From Limnoperna fortunei (taxonomy: Eukaryota > Mollusca > Bivalvia > Mytilida > Modiolidae), in the NCBI GenBank assembly GCA_944474755.1, contig OX104119.1, forward strand, positions 48,667,657-48,731,656: a DNA stretch of 64,000 nucleotides. Direction: 5' to 3'. Below are positions 56,521 to 64,000 of the stretch, piece by piece; position 1 is the stretch's first letter, and each line of letters starts with the position of its first letter. The notes below the pieces were generated by a model, which was not told the origin of the DNA, made no database searches, and saw only the letters and a list, made by a program, of their open reading frames with translations. Position numbers and translations under genes: made by a program.

Positions 56521-56755
56521 GGCGGACATTTTGCCAAAAATTTTTATGATCTTGTTGTATATTAATCATGTATTATTAAATATATATTATACATATTATG
56601 AGTGGCAATACAGATATATTTATGTTGTATTAATGATAATTGCTTTATATTTATTATTATTATTATTTGTGAATTGTGTATATAATATACATATTGTGAG
56701 TGGCAATACAGATAAACCTATTGTCTTGACTTATTTATTTCAAGCCTGTATAATT
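56521..56755 (+). repeat. Ngaro split direct repeat B1
   Basis: Begins GGCGGACATTTTGCCAAAAA; 99 % identical to B2 (two differences seen). Also contains an internal repeat ACATATTATGAGTGGCAATA / ACATATTGTGAGTGGCAATA. Confidence 0.92.
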
Positions 56756-56984
56756 GTATTAATTTAAGATAAAATTAAATAATTATACAGGCACAGAAAT
56801 GTGTTGTACACTTCAATGATTTCACTAGTTTGATCTAGTTCTTTGGAGATAATATTAGATAGTATTGAACTCTACTCAGCCTTTTTATTGGTTAATTTAT
56901 TTAATTTGCTTAGTATTTATAGCCTGTGTGGTATTCATTATATACTTCTTGATATTTTTGATAGACAAGGAAATTTTGAATTTT
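56756..56984 (+). repeat. Ngaro split direct repeat A2
   Basis: Appears identical to A1 over the full 229 bp. Confidence 0.93.
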
Positions 56985-57030
56985 CCCACCCACCACACCC
57001 TTTATATTTTTATAGTTTCAATTGTTAATG

Positions 57031-57265
57031 GGCGGACTTTTTGCCAAAAATTTTTATGATCTTGTTGTATATTAATCATGTATTATTAAATATATATTAT
57101 ACATATTATGAGTGGCAATACAGATATATTTATGTTGTATTATTGATAATTGCTTTATATTTATTATTATTATTATTTGTGAATTGTGTATATAATATAC
57201 ATATTGTGAGTGGCAATACAGATAAACCTATTGTCTTGACTTATTTATTTCAAGCCTGTATAATT
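57031..57265 (+). repeat. Ngaro split direct repeat B2 (right end)
   Basis: Begins GGCGGACTTTTTGCCAAAAA, ends CAAGCCTGTATAATT. This sets the right border of the element. Confidence 0.92.
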
Positions 57266-57360
57266 TGAAATGAGAAAACTATTTATAGATTTAGTTAACC
57301 ACCCAATCAAGTAACAGAGAGTCATTTACTCCGAAGACTGATCATCATTTGACTATGTAT

Positions 57361-57378
57361 ACCGTCTCCGGAGACGGT
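57361..57378. repeat. perfect 18-bp palindrome
   Basis: ACCGTCTCCGGAGACGGT, isolated, just right of the Ngaro element. Confidence 0.7.
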
Positions 57379-57579
57379 AATGAAAACCAAATTGCCAAAA
57401 ATAGAATAGGTAAACCCCGCACTCCCCCCTTCCAATCGCCCTCATATCCTTTTTTTTTACCACGAACATATTATTTAACTGCAAATAATAAAAATAAACT
57501 TACCGAGATATTGTTATCGTATCTCTCTAATGCAATAATCATTATATAATGTATATATTATATCAGGAATGTATATTTA

Positions 57580-57662
57580 TATTAGACTGGTTCTCGGCCT
57601 TAGCGTGATTACGCATGCTCCATCCACAAAGGACCGGTCGCGCCCACCATTTTGTCTCTAAT
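57580..57662 (+). promoter_or_regulatory. possible promoter/5' leader of a gene running to the right
   Basis: A short GC-richer stretch (GGACCGGTCGCGCCCACCAT) leads into AATATGGCGGC, which resembles the YY1-type motif that often overlaps start codons in animal genes. No TATA box. Confidence 0.35.
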
Positions 57663-57691
57663 ATGGCGGCAACATTTCGTCTGCACAAAAG
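57663..57691 (+). CDS. candidate first coding exon of an unidentified gene
   Basis: ATG in a good context opens MAATFRLHK, then AG|GTATTT as a donor (phase 2). Both candidate downstream exons (61895 and 62582) start with acceptors of the fitting phase. The evidence is short; it may be chance. Confidence 0.35.
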
Positions 57692-57699
57692 GTATTTTT

Positions 57700-59138
57700 A
57701 CAGACTGTAGACGTAATATGTAATGTAAAGCTTCAATATAGTTACTGCAAGATGCCAAATTATTTCTTTTAATAGTTTTCTATGTTATACAAACGACATA
57801 AAGCTTTCCTTAAGCAAAAATAATGTTTGTTATGGCAAAACAGTCTGCAATAATAGTCGTATGTCTCATATTCGGGGATTTCGAAGTTCGTGGAAGAGAT
57901 CGAGTCAATAATACTAATTAAACTAGATTGTAGAAACTGTTTATCATTGTGCATTGTGAAGGTAACAATTACAGGAATATTATATTATGTTGCCAAATCT
58001 GTGTTGGCTGTGTTTATATTATTTCGAGTGGATATCATAATAACTTTAAAAGAAAATTTTGGCCTTGTTTGATTTTGCCCAGGTAAACGTCAGACGAATA
58101 AGAACACCCATACACATCTGCTATCCTCAAAAACAACTCAATTAAAGCTTGACATACATGTACCTTTCATTAATATAGGCCCCTCCTCATTTTTTCTAAA
58201 AAAAACAGAAACTGTTCTACTTGTTTTATCATATGTTCCATTTTGTCCACACTTAAAATACTTTTTAATCCAGTGCATAAACAGAGGAAAAGAATACATT
58301 TCCGCATTTAAAAAGACTTGAGTTCTTCATGTATTATACCCCTGGGGCCTTGGGGGGGGGGGGGGGTATCCACATTCCTTGTAAGCGAAACTCCTCCTAA
58401 AACGCTTGATGGAACTTAATGAAACTTAGCATAAAGTAAGTACATTATTTGTAGATGTGCATGAAGTATTTTTATTTGGATATCGAAGTTCGTGAACCAG
58501 ATCGAGTCTTTGATGGAGAATGAACTGCAGTCTATATATACTAGATGGGGGATATTTGTGTTTGTTACATGTACACTTTGGTTGACTTTCATGAGTTCTA
58601 TTTGAGCTGGATAACATATCTGTTTCCTCATCAAAACTTCTGGCACTGACAAACAACTTTAAAAAAGTCTTTCTTTATTTTCCGATATATCATCAGGATA
58701 TTAATTTCTTTTTCTTTCAACAATGGAGAAGAGTGTAATATTCTTCAAAATCTATTTCAAATCCAAATGTTAATAATAATAGAATGAAATCACTGTTTAC
58801 TTGAGTAGATATCATGTCAATTATATATTATTGATTTAAAATAAATTGTCAACTGGTTCCAAATAAAATCTACCTTTTTATGTAAAGAAAAAATAAACAA
58901 AGGAGAAGAAATGTTTACTAAATGTACCAAACAAACAATCAGTGAGTAACACATCTGAATTACACTATTTATCGATATAAAACACTTAGTATCATGGTAG
59001 GTCGGAAGATATAAGAATAAAACTAAGCTTTCAACTTTGGTACCTAGTAACATAATTAGGCAATAATTTGGACTTTTTGGTAATCAGTTTAAAGCATAGA
59101 AAAGCCTATAAAACATAAACTGAAAGACATTCTGTACA
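57700..59138. other. no recognised gene
   Basis: A G-run of about 14 at 58350 and AT-rich sequence. Open frames on the minus strand at 58416-58656 overlap each other in two frames and look like chance. Confidence 0.4.
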
Positions 59139-59290
59139 TTATTCCCCAACCCCTTTTGTTTTAAATAATGAAGTAATATCTTGTTCACTTCTATTAAGAT
59201 GCATGCTTATTTGTTCCAATTCTTTTAAAAGTTTTGTCCCAACTTCCATAAATTTTCGGAAAGCACTGTGATGTTTTAAAAAGGTCCAAT
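59139..59290 (-). pseudogene. coding-like fragment A, unidentified
   Basis: The minus strand reads HHSAFRKFMEVGTKLLKE and on through EQISMHLNRSEQDITSLFK to a TAA at 59139-59141, about 45 codons with ordinary protein composition. The same text occurs inverted at 59750-59885 with a stop in it. Conservation of the amino acid text between the two copies suggests a real coding origin (exon or transposon). I do not recognise the family. Confidence 0.45.
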
Positions 59291-59885
59291 TTCACATGTG
59301 TTGTACATTTCTTGCATCACATGTATTTTTGAATGTGTGATTTCTCTAACAAAGAAGTAACTTTGTTGAATTGAATAAGAAATAAGATAGTATTAACAGA
59401 CCTGCCTTCCCTTACGATTTTGCCGTAAGGCTCCCCACTTTTAAGGCCATATTACAATTACAATTTTTACTATATTCCTTACGATTTTTCAAAAATCCTG
59501 ATTTTTTTTATTTCTGTTTCGTTATTTTTTGTTTGACTCTGTGTATTATCTTTACACTGCCATTTCCGATTCCTGTTCCAAAATAAGAAGTGAACCCCTT
59601 GAATTGATGTGTACATTTGGTTAGTATTTGTTTAAAATTAAAGACAACAAACATTTGCAGTATCTACAATATATTACAAGCTTTTTAACACTCCATAAAA
59701 GCATTACTAGTTTTCACCTCAAATTAATATTTTTTTGGGGGAGTGTCTTACTATTTTTGGACCTTTTTAAACATCACAGTGCTTTCCGAAAATTTATAGA
59801 AGTTGGGACAAAACTTTTAAAAGAATGAGAAAAAATAAGCATGCATCTTAATAGAAGTGAACGAGATATTAATTTATGTTTGTTT
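59161..59885. repeat. inverted repeat pair with arms of about 125 bp
   Basis: 59161-59288 and 59750-59885 are reverse complements with scattered differences (AGCACTGTGATGTTTTAAAA against TTTTTAAACATCACAGTGCT). The spacer is about 460 bp. Confidence 0.85.
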
Positions 59886-60359
59886 TAAATTATTGGCATA
59901 CATAACAGATGGCATGGTTCGAAATTTACGAGTGCTAAGATACGAATGTGTCTGCATACTTGATAATTGCGCATGCAGGTATAGGAGTAAGGCAAAAATT
60001 AGCATCTTATAAAATTGTAACTGGTCTACATTAATCTTTTTTTAAAGACTGATATGTCATGTATGTTGAGAAAAGTTTTGCTTCTAAAAATTATCAAAAA
60101 TTCAGTTTTTGCTATAAAAAAAAGACTAACAGCAAAAATTTGCATGTGGGTAAAAAAGTTAATTTCCATGCCTGCAGATAATAACAGATATAAATACAAA
60201 GCTACTATTAACAATTGCACTAATAAGACATATCACTAATTATCTTGACACCTGTCTCGTTTCATTTTTTGTATAACTTATCTTTTGGCCAAACCAGGTT
60301 ATAATATGGTGAATGTCCGTTGGGCGGCGAAACAATTTTAGAAACAGTTTTATCAGCAA

Positions 60360-60521
60360 CTACTCAACACATTCTATTGAAAATTGGTGTGCAGCATCAC
60401 CATGGCCTCCAATAACGTGGGATTCGATTTCATGTTTGTCACTCACCTTCTTCCTGTTCAACGAAATTGGGCCATTTCTGTCTTTGAAAGATTCTTTAAA
60501 TACTTGATTTAGTTCAGTGCG
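60360..60521 (-). pseudogene. coding-like fragment B, unidentified
   Basis: An open stretch without ATG on the minus strand reads LNQVFKESFKDRNGPISLNR, then KKVSDKHEIESHVIGGHGDA and AHQFSIECVE to a TAG. Composition is protein-like and a GTGAGT donor-like site lies inside (after LNRKK). The HVIGGHGD string recalls malate/lactate dehydrogenases but the rest does not fit. It could belong with fragment A to one decayed element or gene. Confidence 0.4.
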
Positions 60522-60660
60522 TTATTTAATATTTTAATGTAGATATGTGTATAATTCAACAAGCAATAGGTAAAATTTCATCACATTGAAAAGTTCTGTA
60601 ACTAATTATTTACAAACTATTTATTAAATTTGGTGTCTCATTTAAGTTAGAATTTTGACA

Positions 60661-61600
60661 GTTTTTTTTTTTTTTTTTATAGATTGAGAATATAAAAATT
60701 GTCTTAAGACAGATCATGGTTTATCATCACATGAAGATTTAATGTTTATATTGTGAACTGGTCAGGTAAGAGTATTGGAAAATAATTTTTGTGTTTATAA
60801 CTTTTGTTGAGTTACTATAAAACCTGGTTATTTAGTTGAACAATTTAGACTTCTTGGCACTAGGCCCATTACAATACATTTTCAAAAGTTGACAATTCTG
60901 TTCTGAAATAAATGGTCACACCCCTTTGTCTAAAAAAATGGAGTTAAAACTTTACCACTTATCATTTTCTGAAATAAATTTAAAAACGTAAATAACCTTT
61001 AATTATTGCATCATGATTTCAGATTTAATCTGTATGTTTTGAGGTAAGGTAAGACTAATTTTTCTAATATTGGAAATGAATTTGTCATAGAGAAAATACA
61101 AGATATAAAAAGATTCATGTTTTATAAATGAACGAATGGTGGAAGAGTGGTTAAGTTAGTTTTTCAATTACCTTAAAAAAAATACCAAAAAAAAAAGCAC
61201 CACAGTAGTAGTACTAAAAGGACATGGGAAGTACACTGGTCAAAAAAACACAATCTCTATAAGCCTTTTGTTGTTCCACAGAAGACTGTCAATATGATGA
61301 ATCCATTGTACTAAAGTCTAACTTATAATTGAACAGTTTTTTTTTCCTTTTTAGATTGAAAATGTCCAAATTGTTTGATGAGGGATAGTATACGGTGTAT
61401 CATCACTTCAAGACCTTACACTTAAAAGTTTATATCTAACTGGTCAGGTAAGACTAATTTTTCTAATATTGGAAATGAATTTTTATGTCATAAAGATAAT
61501 ACAAGATATAAATAGATTCATGTTTTATAAATAGTGGACGAGTGGTTAAGATAGTTCTCACATGGTAGTTCTACAAATAATCACATGATCTGTCTTTGAG
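60661..61600 (+). repeat. tandemly duplicated segment, about 400 and 680 bp offsets
   Basis: T-run + TAGATTGA(G/A)AAT... and GT(A/T)TATCATCAC(A/T)TCAAGA..CTGGTCAGGTAAGA occur at about 60661-60770 and 61337-61455. AGACTAATTTTTCTAATATTGG...GATTCATGTTTTATAAAT occurs at about 61050 and 61454. The CTGGTCAG|GTAAGA ends look like splice donors, so a small exon may have been copied. Confidence 0.7.
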
Positions 61601-61738
61601 GTTGTAGGTTTGAATGTTTGTCACTGCTGTCTGGGTGTGCCAGACTCCAATCTTAAATGATGAAGGATTGCCAGTTTTTGTACTGAAGGTTAGGGTGATA
61701 TAGCTGAATAATAGTGTCTAAAACACCTTCAAACAAAA
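61540..61738 (+). mobile_element. diverged tRNA-derived SINE
   Basis: GGACGAGTGGTTAAGATAGT head, TGTAGGTTTGAATGTTTGTC B-box region, body CAGACTCCAATCTTAAATGA, tail ACACCTTCAAACAAAAAT. The GTCGGGG..CGCCATG segment is reduced. Confidence 0.75.
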
Positions 61739-61894
61739 ATATAAATGATAATTTATTTCCCAACACAAAAAAAAATCCATCTGTGATCATACCAATGCAA
61801 AAGTGCAATCTTATTCATGTCTGTCATATATCTTTTTTTGCATTCTTTTGCAGCAATAAAATAAAACTGATGCATATTTTTAATTTGCCGATAG

Positions 61895-62102
61895 AATGAA
61901 ACTGGTTGACAACAATTACAATGTTATAAACAATGTTAATGAGTCTTATGGCAGAACTCCAAGTCACACTTTAAGACTTACAAGTGCTCTGAATAATTGT
62001 TCCTCCAACAAAGAGGATGGTTGTCATTCCCATTTATACAGTTTAAACCCTATGGGAAATTCAACTTGTTCTGTTTCCTCTTACAGTTTAAAAGCTGCAT
62101 AG
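61895..62102 (+). CDS. candidate terminal exon of an unidentified gene
   Basis: After an acceptor-like GCCGATAG the frame MKLVDNNYNVINNVNESY and on to NPMGNSTCSVSSYSLKAA runs 68 codons to TAG at 62100-62102. It is richer in GC than its surroundings and rich in Ser, Asn and Leu. No domain was recognised. If joined to 57663-57691 the frame fits. An AATAAA lies at about 62540. Confidence 0.35.
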
Positions 62103-62172
62103 AGTTATTTATGTTCTACCAGACTTAAAAAAATGAAGTCTTACTCCCATTCCTGCTAATTATTATATTGAC

Positions 62173-62190
62173 CCCCCCCCCCCCCCCCCC
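62173..62190. repeat. poly-C run
   Basis: About 18 consecutive C; a likely site of length errors. Confidence 0.85.
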
Positions 62191-62581
62191 AAACAGTTTA
62201 AGAGGTTTCAAAAGGGTGTTGATGATTTTCATAGAAAAAAAACGTTTACAAAATTTCCCAACTCAACTGAAAAGGCATTTCTCAATTGGGCCAGAAAAAG
62301 CCCTGGAAGCAACAGCCTGACATTTTGATGATTGGTTTATACTATAGTTCCATATGGTGTATAGAAATATTTTGCTCCTTAGTCATCTACCTCCTGTTTA
62401 CCGAATACTTATGATTATATAGTTGGCACCGGGGTACTGCTCAGTATACTGAGTACTGAATTTTGTAAGTCTGTCCCAAAATGACTAGAATTCTGAATTG
62501 CCAGGTTTTTTTAAATAATTCTTTAAGTTTGCATATTTAATAAATATTATTTTTGTGAAGAAAAGTCTTCTAAACTTTCAG

Positions 62582-62720
62582 TATGAATTCAGAAAAATCA
62601 CCACCTGCACCTCGGACTCCAAAAAAGTCATTGAGGAAAAAGAGACCACTTTCAACTTTATACAGTCCAACGCTTTTTACACCGGATGTTAAAAAAAATA
62701 ATAGGACCAGTAGGAAAACT
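62582..62720 (+). CDS. candidate exon of a basic, proline-directed-site-rich protein
   Basis: Bounded by CTTTCAG and GTAAGT, both good splice sites. It reads MNSEKSPPAPRTPKKSLRKK, then RPLSTLYSPTLFTPDVKKNN up to ..TSRKT, fully open (46 codons). Several S/T-P sites next to basic residues (TPKK, YSPT, FTPD) suggest a nuclear, cyclin-dependent-kinase-type substrate, but this is inference from composition. Joined to 57663-57691 the frame is kept. The gene would continue beyond 64000. Confidence 0.5.
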
Positions 62721-62963
62721 GTAAGTCTATAATACTTTTAAAATGTCTTAATACATGTTTTTTGCCCGAAAAATGGACAGAAAAAATTATCATTAAATGT
62801 AAAGTAACTTTGAATGGATATATCAATTATTTGAAAGAGGATTACCTAAAAACATGATTGTAAATTATATCTGTTAGTTTTATGTTACTGACAAATACAT
62901 AATACAATAGATTGACAATAGTATTATTGGCCTTCCAACTAGACTTTCCCTCGATAACCACAA

Positions 62964-63764
62964 TACCGTAAAAAGCTGTGTATTGTCCGCATTTACGTAT
63001 TGTCCGCACCCCTTTCTTGGGCCCGAAAAATTGGGAAAAATTTGTATATGCATATACAATCCGCACATAAAAAATTTAAAAAAAAACGTCTCAAGATGAA
63101 GACATCTAGTCCGACTTGGTCACGCTTTTTAACAATTTTTTACTATTATATGTAATTTATTCTCTCTTAAAATATCGTTTATATTTATAGTTTTATTCAT
63201 TTCTAGTGATTGTAATAAATTAAATAAAAAATAGTGCATTCTCACATAGCGTCTATTTTTATCGTTGTTAAAACTGATTCTCACACATATCGAAACCAAA
63301 ACAATTCGTCAACTTTCATTTATCAATGAAAACAAAGAAAACAAAAAGGTTACACGTTTTATTTTAATCCCTTAATGATTGCAATCAAAACATCCATCTT
63401 CAAACATTTGAGGTTACATAACGACGCCATTTGCACTGTACGCAATACAGGTTACACATCCGCTATTTTCGTATCCCGTTTAATTTTTATTTGTCCTCTA
63501 AAATTATTATAACATTACTAAAATAATTTAAGTAAAAATTAATATCATTACAACGTATTTATATGGAAGTTTGTAAAAGAATCATGTTAGAATAGTACGA
63601 AAATACCGCATATAACACAACAACAAAATGGCGACCGCCATTGACAACATTCAACGGGGCGAAACACACTATATTAAGTCTGTATTTATGTATAATCCGC
63701 ACCATTCCTTTCCAACTTGGATTAAAAGAAAAAGACCGCGGACAATACAACCCTAAATACGGTA
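62964..63764. mobile_element. non-autonomous DNA transposon, pogo/Tigger-like ends
   Basis: The left end TACCGTAAAAAGCTGTGTAT followed by TGTCCGC is the imperfect reverse complement of the right end GCGGACAATACAACCCTAAA followed by TACGGTA. TA at both borders would be the target duplication typical of Tc1/mariner/pogo. The motif TATTGTCCGCA recurs inside the left end. No transposase frame in 800 bp. It lies in the intron after the exon ending at 62720. Confidence 0.7.
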
Positions 63765-64000
63765 AACTGAAACTCATGTGGACTGTCAACAATATTACAA
63801 TTTACAATTAATGGCCTGCACAATTTAAAAAAAAAACAGTGATAAGAAAAAATACCATTAAAGAACCAGGTTGATAGTATTGTTAAGTAAAACAGTTATA
63901 TCATCCTTAATCAGTGGACATTAAGAATTTAAACATTCTAGAGTTGTCTCAAGACAAGCCATGCAAGTTGAGAATTCTGGATGTTTTCTTCTTTATAAGG
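63765..64000. other. window edge, nothing recognised
   Basis: No complete feature. GTCTCAAGACAAGCCATGCAA near 63945 loosely recalls the copied segment at 60700. Confidence 0.3.

Larger units (their letters stand above)
51280..57265 (+). mobile_element. full-length Ngaro-type tyrosine-recombinase retrotransposon (DIRS order)
   Basis: Split direct repeats in the order A1 (51280-51508), coding part, B1 (56521-56755), A2 (56756-56984), B2 (57031-57265) define a Ngaro-like element. A1 and A2 appear identical over 229 bp; B1 and B2 differ at two of 235 positions. B1 and A2 abut directly. The coding part holds Gag-like ORF1, RT/RNase H, a tyrosine recombinase in place of an integrase, and an SGNH-hydrolase frame, as described for Ngaro elements. 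Such elements are thought to insert by recombination through a circular form, without target duplications; none is seen here. Three frameshifts, all in single-base runs, break the enzymes. Confidence 0.93.

Noticed and set aside
58416..58656. Two minus-strand frames of about 77 codons
   Set aside because: They overlap in different frames with no motif or conservation signal.
60360..60521. Malate/lactate dehydrogenase fragment because of HVIGGHGD
   Set aside because: Only that short string is similar; the flanking residues do not fit the dehydrogenase families.

Overview
The window looks like nuclear DNA of a mollusc, most likely a bivalve. It is AT-rich, its host genes have several introns with GT/AG borders, and it carries a tRNA-headed SINE in about a dozen copies. 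It also holds an SH3b-PGRP immune protein and a Mab-21/cGAS-like gene of the kinds expanded in bivalves. The species assignment is inference; the gene structures below were read by hand.

Host genes, left to right. (1) A secreted peptidoglycan recognition protein with an N-terminal SH3b domain lies on the minus strand (coding 2852-6302, six exons, 262 aa). Its start codon is split by intron 1. A second copy of its first exon at 1392-1451 suggests a tandem paralogue beyond the left edge. (2) Two cytosolic sulfotransferase genes lie head to head: SULT-1 on the minus strand (10095-16372, six exons, 302 aa, intact) and SULT-2 on the plus strand (19365-25503, same exon plan). SULT-2 carries an in-frame TGA that removes the last 21 residues. 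(3) An uninterrupted 608-codon Mab-21/cGAS-like receptor gene lies on the plus strand (30187-32013) with its nucleotidyltransferase acidic residues in place. (4) From 57.6 kb to the right edge there are a few candidate exons that I could not identify.

Repeats dominate the rest. At 34.33-40.56 kb there is one large satellite of 45-bp monomers, with a 224-bp higher-order repeat inside; because 45 is divisible by 3, long open frames run along both strands. At 42.65-50.29 kb there is a nest: an old Tx1/L1-type LINE (plus) is split by a younger LINE (minus, one 1091-codon frame) and again by a SINE with a perfect 14-bp target duplication. At 51.28-57.27 kb sits a full-length Ngaro-type (DIRS-group) tyrosine-recombinase retrotransposon with split direct repeats A1...B1-A2...B2, Gag, RT/RNase H, recombinase and SGNH-hydrolase frames. 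Smaller items are long foldback palindromes around the sulfotransferases, a CpG-rich non-autonomous DNA transposon at 13.69-14.35 kb, a pogo/Tigger-like one at 62.96-63.76 kb, a decayed LINE RT at 2.1-2.8 kb, and several tandem duplications.

Functionally, the PGRP and the cGAS-like gene both belong to innate immune families (bacterial wall sensing outside the cell, nucleic-acid-type sensing inside). The sulfotransferases conjugate small molecules using PAPS. Nothing in the sequence shows that they act together. The transposable elements, especially the Ngaro copy with identical A repeats and the nested LINEs, show recent mobile activity.
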